From positions 2,625,410-2,689,409 of the forward strand of contig CM054118.1 in the NCBI GenBank assembly GCA_028673005.1: a DNA stretch of 64,000 bases, in the 5' to 3' direction. The position numbers and the translations under genes were made by a program. The notes under the pieces were generated by a model. It saw nothing but the letters and a program-made list of their open reading frames with translations. It was not told where the DNA came from and did no database searches. Position 1 is the first letter of the stretch; every line of letters starts with the position of its first letter. Below, one piece after another: positions 1 to 10,799 of the stretch. Origin of the DNA: Tanypteryx hageni. Its lineage: Eukaryota > Arthropoda > Insecta > Odonata > Petaluridae.

Positions 1-360
1 TTCTTACCAAGTAGATAAAACTCGCATATCATGTTCCTTTTGAAGAAAGTTTCAAAAACGTATTGCATCTGCTTTTCCCGGAAACTAGGTGAGCAAGAGA
101 AAAGGAATTCAAATTTATATATACTAGGGAGCAAGCCCACTGCTCGCTGACGCTCGCTAACCCCTCTCTTCTTTGCTCTCTGTTAATTCGTGCCTGGCAT
201 AAATCTATTGGATTTATTTTAGTTTCAAGTGAACATGTTTTGAATACGGGTATTTTATACGAAATGTACATTTGGTTTCCAATAAGAAACTAACAACAAG
301 TAGTTCTGGAAAGAACTAATCAGCCTACATTCCTTTTAATACAATCTATATATATATAAT
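1..360. other. No gene recognised
   Basis: AT-rich sequence with no coding frame that resembles a known family. The 80-codon frame on the minus strand (29-271) has no recognisable motif and looks like chance. Confidence 0.5.
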
Positions 361-1065
361 TTGGTAAGAAGAAAAAACAACCTCCTTTGCCTTAAAATTT
401 CGAGAGCAGTAATTAAGCTAGAGAGTTGCAAAAAGTGGCTGCTAAAAGCTTATATAAACATAACGGCGGGAAAAATATAGCGATTCTTCTAAGTTCAACG
501 AAAAATGCCCTAAAGCTCTCGAAATTTCAGAATTTTTTAAATTCCGGGAGCTGTGGTTAAGCTTGACAGTTGGAAAAAGTGTCTTCTAAAAGCATATATA
601 GTAGTTACGGCGGAAAAAATAAAGCAATTCTTCAAAGTTAAACAAAAAAGCCCAATAGCTTTCGAAAGTTTAGGATTTCGGAATTTGGTAGGAAAAAAAT
701 AGCACCCTCCGTTGGTTAAAAAAGCCGGGATCTGTGGTACAACTAGAGAGCTGAGAAAAGGGTCTTCTGAAAGCTTTTATTGCCATAACGGCGGTATAAA
801 TAAATTAATTCTTCAAAGTTCAACTTAATAAGTTCTATAACTCTCTATAGTTTAGAACTTTTGACTTTGGTAAGAAGAAAATAGCACCCTCCGTTGCTTC
901 GAAATTCCGGGAGTTGTGCTTGAGCTAGAGAACTGGAAAAAAGTGACTTCTGAAAGCTTGTATAGTCCTAACGGCGGAAAATAAAGCGATCCTTCAAAGG
1001 TCAACGGAAAAAGCCCCAATACTTTCTAAAGTTTAAAATTTTTGAACCCTCAACTTCAAGCTAGA
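361..1065. repeat. Degenerate tandem array, ~181-bp unit
   Basis: Four diverged head-to-tail units are visible. An ACGGCGG landmark recurs at 464, 607, 788 and 971, giving spacings of 143, 181 and 183 bp, so one unit carries a deletion of about 40 bp. Each unit repeats the same order of words: a GCTAGAGAG-like block, AAAAAGTG, TCTTCTRAAAGCTT, the ACGGCGG landmark, an AATAAAGCGATTCTTCAAAG-like block, and a block ending in ATAGCACCCTCCGTTG. No coding potential is seen. It lies just upstream of a Helitron helicase remnant, so it may be internal repeat DNA of that element; this is inference. Confidence 0.75.
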
Positions 1066-1236
1066 AAGTCGAGCAAGGTGTCATTAATAAATCTTTTTAT
1101 GGCAAATCCGGCCAATGGGTGGAAAGGTCCGACCTGTATAAGTACGTTCAACCTTTCCTCGCGTAGTTTAAATACCATTAACTAACTCCAAGTCGTAGTA
1201 TGAATCTGGCCTTCTAAAATACAATTTATAAGTTAC

Positions 1237-1716
1237 GTGTTCTCTTCATTTTTCAGACTGATCATTCCGTTGGAATATTTGAAATCCATCACGCCATCCG
1301 GATTGCCCCCTCATAAACTGAAACTTAAGTTGGGTTTGGTTGTTATGCTTATCTGCAATATAAACTTAGGTTCAGGGCTGGTGATTGGTGTCAGAATGAT
1401 TGTGCGGGGAACGATGGACCGAGCGCTGATGTTAGAACTAATCACCGGTCCCGGTAAAGGTCAGACAATATTCCTGCTCAGAATCAAATTGATTTCAACG
1501 GATGCCATTGTGCCCTTCCGCCTGATTCGGACTCAATTTCCTATCAGGTTGTCCTTCGCAAAGACAATTAACAAGGCACAAGGGCAAACATTTGAAAAGA
1601 TTGGGATTTTCCTTTCGAAATGCGTATTTAGCCACGGGCAGCTGTACCAAGGTAAAATAAGAAACGACGACTCTGTATACACTAACAACGCTGTGTACAA
1701 AGAGGTTTTATATTGA
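1237..1716 (+). pseudogene. Helitron Rep/helicase, C-terminal remnant
   Basis: The 159-codon frame matches the last part of the Pif1-like helicase of Helitron rolling-circle transposons. Recognisable pieces, in order, are EYLKSITPSGLPPHKLKLK, a degenerate GLVIGVRMIV, ITGPGKGQ, IPF-type strand residues before RTQFPIRLSFAKTINKAQGQ, and FSHGQLY near the end. The last block corresponds to helicase motifs V and VI, although the final arginine finger region has drifted after GQLY. The Rep HUH domain and helicase motifs I-IV are absent, so this is a 5'-truncated, non-autonomous scrap. The family acts on DNA in the nucleus by rolling-circle transposition. No clear 3' hairpin plus CTRR terminus was found downstream. 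Confidence 0.88.
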
Positions 1717-2292
1717 TTGCCATTTCTTCCCACCTTCATGTTTCTGTTACGTTTCAATTCCTCATTTTGTACATTTTCCTATGAATCGTATATGTCGTAA
1801 AGCCTATGCTTACCTAATTAGCAACTTTCTCTAAAAACCTTAATAAACTAGCAATTTCCTTCAATAAAACATACAATAAACAATAATCAAATTTTCTGTT
1901 GCTCAAATTGCAGCAATTGCTCTAACATGTAACTAGTTTTTATATAAAATAATTAAGAGTCGACACAGTTTCCCCATGATGAAGAAGTGCGTTTCGTCAA
2001 ATTCGCCGTAGTATAATCGTATACTAATGTATGTGATTTGAAATCAAAAATTATTTCTCCTTATGCTGAAGTAGCCATGCTTATTTAACCCGTTCTAAAC
2101 ATTCATCTCGTTTTTCTATTCCAAACTCACCCAACAAATGAAATTTCTTTGAAATACGTTCAACCAATAACTTCCAAATTAATAGTTACAGAAAAATTCC
2201 AACCTTGATATTGTGGTAGCCTTGTCAAGTAAACCCGATGGAAATATGTTATTTTGGTTATTTATTTATCATCATCCAGAATCCGTAATCTA
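1717..2292. other. Gene-free; part of a dispersed repeat
   Basis: No gene is seen. The stretch 2125-2178 (AAATGAAATTTCTTTGAAATAC...CCAATAACTTCCAAA) recurs with few changes at the very end of the window (63950-64000), so at least this part is repetitive. Confidence 0.5.
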
Positions 2293-3000
2293 ACCATATT
2301 GGTTGGTAACTAAGTTTATTGTAAAAATTTCAGATACGGGAAATACACCCTAATGAGCATAGTATTAGCAGTGAGATTAACATCAATAAAGAATGTTGAC
2401 CAATTATTACCTGGCAAATCGTAATCACCAAACATAAGCCAATGGGCACCTGTAAACAAATATGTAAGATGCTCTACTTCTTCAAAATGCTTTTGGTATA
2501 CACCTTGGTCAGATTTGGGAGGAATGTAAACGCATCCTATAATTAATTTAAGAGATGGAGATAACACCATGACAAAATCGTGCTCAATGTTACTCGAGGA
2601 TGTAACTTCAAGTAAAAAAGATTGAAATTTAAAATTAACGCCAATTAGCACACCACCTCCCCATTTCTTAATGCTAGTACAATCACTGTGATCAGTTCTA
2701 TAAATATTATGATAAAAAATCACAATTGGGAATCGCATATATCTGGTGTAAGCCAAGGCTCAGACAATAATATGATCATCATCATAGGTCTGTAAATAGA
2801 CAGATCCTTGATTTTTCATGGTTAAACCAGGTTCTCCATATACTCCTATTTTCCGCTGTCCTCTGCATATCATGATGTCTCGCTTTCCCTTTCAAATCTC
2901 TTATCAGTTGAAATCTTTTCTTACCCCTTTCCATTTTTCCATTTAGTTTTCATTCTAACATATCTATAATCATACTCTCCCTCCGCAGGTAATGCCCAAC
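2293..3000 (-). repeat. Left arm of a ~700-bp inverted repeat
   Basis: This arm is the reverse complement of about 6073-6781. The endonuclease frames in the two arms translate identically over 146 codons, and the junction between an RTE-like 3' tail and a second LINE is the same in both. One difference is an extra GAT triplet in the right arm near 6290. Similarity ends sharply at 2293 (paired with 6781). Inward of about 3000 the arms follow different RTE copies. The spacer is about 3.1 kb. Confidence 0.85.
2316..2770 (-). pseudogene. LINE endonuclease fragment (left palindrome arm)
   Basis: This minus-strand frame is the same as the one at 6310-6758. It shows apurinic-type (EEP) endonuclease features of a non-LTR retrotransposon: YRTDHSD...KKWGGGVLIGV, then IGCVYIPP and LMFGDYDLPGNNW. 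An upstream SEPWLTPD block lies in a different frame, so a frameshift precedes it. The rest of the element (RT domain) is absent on this side, so the copy is only the part captured by the inverted duplication. Confidence 0.85.
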
Positions 3001-3190
3001 CCAACTTGCCTTCCTCATTCTAACTGTCTGTATAATCATTTGCTTCTCTCCTACTCTTCGTAGCTCTTCATCGTTTTTCAACCTACCTGTCCATTTTATC
3101 TTCAGCATTCTCCTCCAAGTCCACATTCCAATGCTTTCTAAGTATTTGAGGTCATTTTTCCTTATCGTCCATGTATCTGCCCCGTACAAT
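2775..3190 (-). pseudogene. RTE-like LINE, 3' end (antisense copy)
   Basis: Minus-strand frame 2950-3189 encodes YGADTWTIRK...GMWTWRRMLKIKWTGRL followed by WVGHYLRRES. This is the conserved C-terminal region found after the RT domain in RTE/BovB-type ORFs. Downstream on the minus strand comes a short 3' tail ending in an ATGATGATGATC-like repeat, as is usual for RTE elements. It resembles the plus-strand copy at 5640-5940 but has its own differences, so it comes from a separate insertion. Confidence 0.8.
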
Positions 3191-3239
3191 ACTCAATATA
3201 TATACTCAATACATAGCATTTTATGAACTTCTTCCGGAT

Positions 3240-6030
3240 ATATTCCCTTATATTCCCCGTAAGTAGGTATTAGTAGGTGGCAAGGATAGCAACGAACAAA
3301 AGAATGATGGCAATAAAGCTAAAAGCAGTCCCATTGAACATCCAGATATATATGACAACGTCAGCTCATGAAGATAAAGAAATAGAGGAGATTTATGAGC
3401 AAATTAGTGAAATTCATGAAGAAAGCGGAAGAGAAAAGTTTGACTGCATAATAATGGGAGATTGGAACAGCATAGCCGGAAAAAGTCTGGAAGAAAATGT
3501 TGTCAGGCAATAGGAATTTGGGAAGAGAAACCGAGGAGGGGAAAAACAGGTAGAATTCTGCATCAATAATGACCGTGTGGTGACTAATAAATGGTTCAAA
3601 AACCATAAACGAGGGATATAAACATTGGAAAGCCCAAGAGATAGAATGAGATGCGAAAGAGATTACATCCTAGTAAAACTAAGATTCAGGAACAGCATTA
3701 AGACCGAGAAGATATTACCAGGAGCAGACATTGGTTCAGATCACATCCTTCTAATAATTGACTTAAGTATAAAGCTCAAAAAAATAACGAAAACGAGAAG
3801 AGAAGACAGACTTTGGACCTAGAAAACGGAAAGAAAGGTAGGATGTAGACAGCATGAAGTTGGAAGATCTCCTAAGAAATTTGGAAAACAAACCAAAGAC
3901 AGTGAATATAGAATGGTAAGAAATTAAAACCAGTATCAAGGATACATTGGATAAAGAGATTAGAAAACAAGAGAAGAAAATCAGAGAACCATGGATCACT
4001 AAGGAAATGCTGGGAGACGAAAATGGAAAAACGTTAACAGTAAAGACGGTATAGCCAACTATAGTCGTATAAACAATGAGTTGAGAAGGGTAACAGATAC
4101 AGCTGGAGAAAATTGGATAAAAGTAAAATGTGATGAAATAGAACAAATGGAGAAGTTAGGACGGTACGATATGATGTACGCTAGGGCACTGTAATTAGAA
4201 TAAAAGAAGTCGAATGAAATTCGTGGCAAAGGAATTATGAAAACGGATTGAAAAATAGTCTCAGAAACAAAGTATGTAGCAAAGGTATATAAGTAATACA
4301 TTAAGGAATTATACAGCAAGCAGGCAGGATCGGCTAAAATAGAACAGAAAGTTGAGAAAAACATTGAAGAAGACAACTTACGATCAAGTATTATGTAGAG
4401 CGAAGTAGAAAAAGCGATAGTGGAACAAAAGAATGGGAAAGCCACAGGCAGCGATGGAATACTGGCTGAGGTAATTAAAGTCATGGGACCAGAAGGACTA
4501 GATGAAATCACGAAATTAATTAACAAGATTTACAACATGGGAGAGTGGCCTTGGGATTTCCTAGAAGTAACAATGATCCCTATAAAAAAGAAGCCAGAAG
4601 CAATGCAATGTAAATACTACAGAACGATAAGCCTTCTTTCACACACTTTGAAGACCATCATGAGCATTCTTAATAAAAGACTGGAGAAATACTAGGGAAA
4701 AATCAATTCGATTTTAGAAAAGGACGAGGAACAAGAGATGCTATAGGGGTAGTTAGAAACATATAAGAAATAGCAATAGAGTACAGTCAAGATATATGCG
4801 TATGTCTCGTAGACTGGAAGTAGGCTTTCCATAGAATAAATTGGGTAATGTTGATGAAGATATTAAAGGATATAAGTGTAGAATGGAAAAACAGGAGACT
4901 GATCAAGAATCTAGGTGTGAATCAAGTTTTAAAGGACAGGTTCGAGAATGCTGACACATGCGGAGTAAATATCGATAGAGCTGTAAGACTGGGCTGCTGC
5001 CTGTCACCGACCCTATTCAATATCTATGGAGAAAGTCTAATTCAAGAAGCATTAGAAGGCACAGGAGATTTCAAAATTGGAGGAAGTATTACAAGTAAAG
5101 TAGGCGGATGATCAAGTAGTTCTAGCAAGAAAGGAAAACAAAATTCCAGATAATGATAATCATCATCATCATAGGTAGTCTGTCCGTAGACAGGTCCGTG
5201 ATTATTCTTGGTTAAACCTGGTTCTCCATATACTCCTATTTTCCGCTGTCCTCTTTATATCTTGATAACTCACTTTCCCTTTCAAATCGTCTATCAGCTG
5301 AAACCTTTTCCTACCTCTTTCCCTTTTTAATGATAATATAGACTAGTAATAACAGGTAGAAAATACGGTATGGAAATTAATACAGAAAAATCCAAGGTCA
5401 TTCGAATTTTGGGCAAAGAAGAGAATCTGGTCATAAGTACTGGAGGAAAGCCTTTAGAAAAACTTTCAGACTATAAATACCTTGGAAGCATCATAACAAG
5501 TGAAGGAAAATGTACAGATGAGATCAGGACTAGAATAGCAAAAGCAAAAGAGGCTTTCAGAAGAATGAAACACCTATGTATGTGGAATATAAGGGAAGAT
5601 ATCCACAAGACGTTCAAAAAATGCTGTATGGAGTATAGCTCTGTTCGGGGCAGATACATAGACGATAAGGGAAAATGACCTCAAATACTTAGAAAGTATT
5701 GGAATGTGGACAGGGAGGAGAATGCTGAAGATAAAATGGATAGGTAGGTTGAAAAACGATGAAGTGCTACGAAGAGTAGGAGAGAAGCAAATGATTATAC
5801 AGACTGTTAGAATGAGGAAGGCAAGCTGGGTTGGGCATTACCTCAGGAGGGAGAGTATGATTAAAGAAGTGTTAGGAGGAAAACTAGATGGAAAAAGGGA
5901 AAGTGGTAGAAATAAGTTTCAGCTGATATAAGAAAGTGAAAGCAAGCTATCAAGATATGAAGTAGACAGCAGGAAATGGGGGGATATGGAAAAACAGGTT
6001 AAACATGAATAATCATGGACCTGAGAAGAA
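3240..6030 (+). mobile_element. RTE-like non-LTR retrotransposon, degenerate
   Basis: One long LINE copy with endonuclease, RT and C-terminal region in order but broken by many stops and frameshifts. Endonuclease (3277-3822): FDCIIMGDWNS, a stop, then EFCINNDRVVTNKWF, and further on PGADIGSDHILL, which holds the catalytic SDH. RT region (about 4390-5150): NGKATGSDGI, YYRTISLL, VDWK, and VRLGCCLSPTLFNIY. The YADD box is hit by a TAG just before ADD (about 5100). C-terminal region (5370-5940): INTEKSKV, SDYKYLGSIIT, MLKIKWIGRLKN. The clade call rests on the C-terminal WRRMLKI/WVGHYLRR pattern and the trinucleotide 3' tail. The N-terminus of the endonuclease is missing. No functional protein can be made. 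Confidence 0.85.
5151..5337 (-). mobile_element. Antisense RTE 3'-tail insertion with 10-bp TSD
   Basis: A 167-bp segment (5161-5327) interrupts the RT region of the host RTE copy. Reading on the minus strand it matches the RTE 3' end, including the GGAGAACC...GGTTTAACC block and a terminal ATGATGATGATG run. It is flanked by perfect direct repeats TAATGATAAT at 5151-5160 and 5328-5337. The undisrupted copy at 24040-24140 confirms that the host sequence is contiguous without it. It is either a very short 5'-truncated RTE or a SINE that uses the RTE tail. Confidence 0.9.
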
Positions 6031-6032
6031 TG

Positions 6033-6298
6033 TGATTATACAGACTATTTGAAAGATGAAGTCTAAATGGGTTGGGCATTACCTGTGGAGGGAGAGTATG
6101 ATTATAGATATGTTAGAATGAAAACTAAATGGAAAAATGGAAAGGGGTAAGAAAAGATTTCAACTGATAAGAGATTTGAAAGGGAAAGCGAGACATCATG
6201 ATATGCAGAGGACAGCGGAAAATAGGAGTATATGGAGAACCTGGTTTAACCATGAAAAATCAAGGATCTGTCTATTTACAGACCTATGATGATGATGA
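6033..6298 (+). mobile_element. Second RTE-like 3' tail (plus strand)
   Basis: A second copy of the RTE C-terminal and 3' tail sequence follows directly behind the first: GTTGGGCATTACC at about 6070, the GGAGAACC block at about 6235, and a (GAT)n tail at about 6289-6299. It is 5'-truncated. Most of it belongs to the right arm of the palindrome. Confidence 0.8.
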
Positions 6299-6781
6299 TC
6301 ATATTATTGTCTGAGCCTTGGCTTACACCAGATATATGCGATTCCCAATTGTGATTTTTTATCATAATATTTATAGAACTGATCACAGTGATTGTACTAG
6401 CATTAAGAAATGGGGAGGTGGTGTGCTAATTGGCGTTAATTTTAAATTTCAATCTTTTTTACTTGAAGTTACATCCTCGAGTAACATTGAGCACGATTTT
6501 GTCATGGTGTTATCTCCATCTCTTAAATTAATTATAGGATGCGTTTACATTCCTCCCAAATCTGACCAAGGTGTATACCAAAAGCATTTTGAAGAAGTAG
6601 AGCATCTTACATATTTGTTTACAGGTGCCCATTGGCTTATGTTTGGTGATTACGATTTGCCAGGTAATAATTGGTCAACGTTCTTTATTGATGTTAATCT
6701 CACTGCTAATACTATGCTCATTAGGGTGTATTTCCCGTATCTGAAATTTTTACAATAAACTTAGTTACCAACCAATATGGT
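6073..6781 (+). repeat. Right arm of the ~700-bp inverted repeat
   Basis: Partner of 2293-3000. The right arm continues outward into the rest of the second LINE (to about 8490), whereas the left arm stops. The right side is therefore likely the source and the left the inverted duplicate. Confidence 0.85.
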
Positions 6782-8490
6782 AAGTTTCTGGATTTTTGTT
6801 TCACTGTTATTCCAAAGTGCTAATTGACTAGTGTTGATGGTGTTGATATGATTTTGCTTTGTGATGCTTATCATCCGCTTCTTATGTGTGAATTTCAGGT
6901 TGATGTATCCCCTCGTTTACACTAATTTTGAAACTTTCAACTTTAGGAAAGAAATCTATTTTGCAATGTTAGATTATTTTAGCTCTATAGATAGGTTTTT
7001 ATTTACTGGATTACAATTAGATGATGCTGTTAGTTATTTTTATGGTATTATGACATTAATTTGTATGTTTCTAAAATTCCACACAAGAATGAATCATCCC
7101 ACTTTCCCAAATGGTTTAGTAAAGAAATAATTTCATTAATATATGATAAGAAAATTGCCCACAAAAAGCATATATTAAGTAGATCTACTGTAGATTACAA
7201 TTATTTTGCACCTCTTCATGCTAAATGTAAGTTCTTGTCAAAAGTCGTTTGCCTCTCTTATAATAGTTCTGTTCAGAATTGCATTCCATTAAATACAAAA
7301 AGATTCTGGAACTGTTTGCTATTTAAGTATGATATCCCTTATTGTATGCAATTAAATAATATTGCTAGTGGCTCATTTCATGAATCTGCTAATCTCTTTG
7401 TACAACATTTTTCCGGTGTGTATTCTACTCCAAGTTACTTAATACCACAGTACCAATATTCCCATACAGTGAATTTATGTTCTTATGATGTGACTCAATT
7501 AGGTGTTCTTAATGCCATTAGTATGCTTGATGTGAATAAGAGCCCTGGTCCTGATAACGTACCACCTCTCTTGCTGAAGCACTGCTCTAACTATTTAGCT
7601 TATCCTCTCTCTATACTTTTTAATAAGTCACTTAGGAATGGCCATTTTCCAGGTGTTTGGAAGGATAGTTTCGTGATTCCTGTCCATAAAGCAGATATTA
7701 AATCATCTGTAAAGAATTATTGACCAATAATAATTACTTCTACTATTCCAAGACTGTTAAAATCAATAGTTGTTAGATCAATTTTCTCTTATCATATTTT
7801 ACTCATTGCTAAAATTAATGACATTGGCATACATGGCAATTTACATCAATTAATAAACAGTTATTTATGTAATACATATTTAATTGTTAAAATGTAATCA
7901 TTTTATTCTAACTCATTTAATGCCTCTTCTGGCGTATCGCAAGGGTCTCGTTTGGGCCCGTTGTTATTCTCACGATTTGTTTACGATATTATTCAAGCAT
8001 TTCAAGAAGTGGATTTCTTGTTGTTTGCCAATGATCTTAAGTTATTTATAATTTTTCGTTCTTCACATGATGCTGAAATTATTCAAGCCAACCTCGAAAG
8101 ACTCTATGAATGGGTGATTAATAATAATCTTAAATTCAATATAGCTAAATGTAATGTTATATATTTATCTCATAACAGAAACCCTATAACTTATAATTAT
8201 ACTATTCAGTCATCTTCTATCTCCAAGCCAACAGTAATTAAGGATATAGGAGTTTGGTTTCACCCATCCCTTAATTTTAATTATCATATTGAGTATACTT
8301 TAAATGCAGCAATAGAATCTCAGGAACACAGCTGATTTTACTAATTTATTTGCTTTCACTGCTTTGTATACTTCTCTTGTCCGCAGTCAACTAGAGTATT
8401 GTTCAGTCATTTGGAACCCGTATTGTGAAATAGACTTCTACATGGTGGAACGAGTCCAGGACAAATTTCTTAGATTGCCTTTAAAATGGA
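6300..8490 (+). mobile_element. CR1/Jockey-group LINE, degenerate
   Basis: Endonuclease, linker and RT domains of a non-LTR retrotransposon follow in order over several frames. Endonuclease: SEPWLTPD (6310), WGGGVLIGV, GDYDLPGNNW, then near 6840-6890 a CDAYHPLL block in the place of the usual SDH/DYHP motif. RT: SPGPDNVPPLLLKHC (about 7540), FPGVWKDSFVIPVHK, GVSQGSRLGPLLF (7930-7975), FLLFANDLKLF (about 8010-8050), and LEYCSVIWNPY...VQDKFLRLPLKW near the end (8390-8490). The catalytic box reads FAND instead of YADD/FADD, so the first metal-binding aspartate is lost. Stops at about 7722 and 7890 and several frameshifts confirm that it is dead. Its 5' edge abuts the RTE tail repeat. The clade is uncertain. 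Confidence 0.85.
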
Positions 8491-8569
8491 AATTTCTTTG
8501 GTCGATATTATACATATAGTTTCAGAGATCTGTCATCGTAACGCTGACGTCATCAATGGCACGGTTTAA

Positions 8570-8800
8570 CGCGTTTTTCACAAACTACCCAATAAGGTGG
8601 AAGGTTGAAATTTCGCAGGAATGTTTGATTCAGATATAAAAATTAAATAACGAAAAAAGACTCGGGTTCGACTCCAGGGGGGCGGTTTCCATTTCCCTTA
8701 GGATAACATGTGAAAAGCGTCTTTTTATAGTGCAGGCTTATATTCTTTTGAAAATTAAATTAGGAAGAATTGACGTACGATCTTCGAATATAAACTGTAT
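8570..8800 (+). repeat. Dispersed repeat with tRNA B-box-like core, copy A
   Basis: Contains CGGGTTCGACTCCAG (about 8664), which matches the Pol III B-box consensus, then TTTCCCTTAGGATAACATGTGAAAA. The same order is found at 14345-14470 and more weakly at 18525-18640. No A box or tRNA fold was recognised, so a SINE is possible but not shown. Confidence 0.5.
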
Positions 8801-8989
8801 TTTAGGAATATTAATGAAGTTTCTTATTCTATTCATGTTTTTCACCTACCATTCTAAATCTCTCATATTAAACATTTAAATCACATATTTTGCGAAAATA
8901 TCGGCCTTTAAACGGGATGTTGTCTTGTCGACCACGTCTTTGTTAAACGTCGAGAATCAATTGTTGTCTCAACCCGCATTTGTGTAATA

Positions 8990-10696
8990 TACAGGGTGTC
9001 CGGTGACTTTATGTCATAACCTCGGGATCTTATTCCTTAAGTGATTTTGAGTAAAAAATGTCATATGAACATGGGTCCGATTCTCATTTGTTACCGAGTT
9101 ACGTGCAATTGAAATTATCTCGTCCTTTGATTTGTACAACTCAATGGCTGAAAAATGCATTGTTTAAATAATTATTGGTATACATGGTTAATTGTTGAAA
9201 AATGCATTATTTAATTAATCATCCGTCTACATTGATACTTAATCCATTGTTACAACAGTGAGAAGCATGACGCTTGCACAACAGACGTGGACGCAATACG
9301 CAAGCTCGAAGGCAGCATCTCAGTAGAACGTAAGCTAGCGTTCAGTGTAGTGCGCTGTGACACGTGTGGTATCATTAGCTCTGAATAATGCCGTTTACAT
9401 TTTTAAATTAAGAGTGTGCGGATATGTACTTCGTGTACGGGTTTTGCAATGGAAACTCCGTTTATGCCGTTTACGAATATCGACGACGATATCCACAAAG
9501 AAGAACACCAGATCGACGTACTTTTATTCAAGTTCACCGACATTTACGAGAAAATGGCTCATTTTCGTGTCTTTGAGAGCTGAACGTCCAGTACTAGTTA
9601 ATGTGGATGAGGAGGAAGACATTATTCAAATGGTTCAAAGAAGTCCATGTCTTAGTACACGAGGAATGTCCGCCCGCCTCAACGTTCCGCGAATGAGAAT
9701 CTGGCAAACATTACACGGTGAGGGACTTCATCCATACCATATCCAGCAAGTTCTGGATCTTCAACCCGGGGATATGGCTAGTCGGTTGAAATTCTGCCAT
9801 TGTTTAAATGCACACTCCCGCCTGAACCGTTACATCTTGTTCACGGACGAGGCACAGTTTACTCGTGATGGAATAAATAAAACGAGAAACTACCATTTAT
9901 GGGCTCGCGAAAATTCTCACTGAACAGTTGAAAGCTACCTCCAACTCCGTTTTTCTGTGAACGTGTGGTGTCATTGAGAACCAGCAAGTTGGACCGTACT
10001 TCTTCCCGCCACGTCTGACAGGTGCCATTTATGCTGATGTTTTGGAAAATGAAATGCCGGGTCTCTTAGAAGACATTTTTCTTCATACACGACATCAGAT
10101 GTACTACCAGCATGACGGGGAACCCCCCCCCCCCATTTTAGTAGGAACGGTACGCTGTATCTTAACAAGAAGTTCCCTAACCGATGGATCGGTCGTGGCG
10201 GTGCGCAGGATTGGCCACCGAGGTTTCCGGATCTCACTCCGTTGGATTTCCATGTGTGGGAGCAAATGAAAAACATTGTGTATGAAGCCAAAGTGAGCAC
10301 GAAGGAAGAACTTATTCAGCAAATTTTTGAGGTGCGTTAATAACGCTGCGGTTCTTCGCGCTGTTTCATATTCCCTACTCAAACGGGCCAGATTGTGCAT
10401 CCAAGCTGAAGACGGCCATTTTGAACAATTGTTGTAACAATGGATTAAGTATCAATGTAAAGGATGATTAATTAAATAATATATTTTTGAACAATTAAAA
10501 ATGTATACGAATAATTATTTAAACAATGCATTTTTCAGCCATTAAGTTATACAAATCAAAGTACGAGATAATTTCAATTGCCCGTAGCTCTGTAACAAAT
10601 GAGAAACGGGCCCATGTTCATATTAAGTTTTTTACTCATAATCACTTAAGGAATAAGATCCCGAAGTTACGACATAAAGTCACCGGACACCCTGTA
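8990..10696 (+). mobile_element. Mariner/Tc1-type transposon 1, long TIRs, TA TSD
   Basis: The element runs from CAGGGTGTCCGGTGAC (8992) to GTCACCGGACACCCTG (ending 10694), with TA on both sides (8990-8991 and 10695-10696). Its terminal inverted repeats are about 270 bp long and only a little diverged (left 8992-9258, right about 10427-10694), with a broken transposase between them. Length is about 1.70 kb. The right TIR has another copy at 33085-33298. Confidence 0.92.
9415..10340 (+). pseudogene. IS630/mariner-type DDE transposase, frameshifted
   Basis: Reading across frames gives the insect transposase family that begins with a helix-turn-helix domain of the DUF4817 type: MYFVYGFCNGNS and YRRRYPQRRTPDRR near 9430-9530. 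HTH residues follow in DEEEDIIQMVQRSP...STRGMSARLNVPRMRIWQTLH. The catalytic core then starts with ILFTDEAQFTRDG (first Asp, about 9840). The second Asp lies in HDGEPPP, where a run of C (about 10122-10136) breaks the frame. The third is in FPDLTPLDFHVW (about 10215-10255), followed by VYEAKVSTKEELIQQI. A stop after ENSH and at least two frameshifts inactivate it. The family cuts and pastes DNA at TA sites. Confidence 0.88.
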
Positions 10697-10799
10697 TATG
10701 AGTGCATAAGTTGCCTCAGTTATCGTAGGATCTTTCTCGAAATTTCGTAATTCTAATAAGACTTGCATTTAGTTTGGATTATTTTGCTTGTCTATATGA

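Noticed and set aside
361..1065. CRISPR array
   Set aside because: Whole ~181-bp units are degenerate copies; there are no short identical repeats with unique spacers, and the DNA is eukaryotic.
1533..1757. Minus-strand 74-codon ORF
   Set aside because: It is the antisense shadow of the Helitron helicase remnant.
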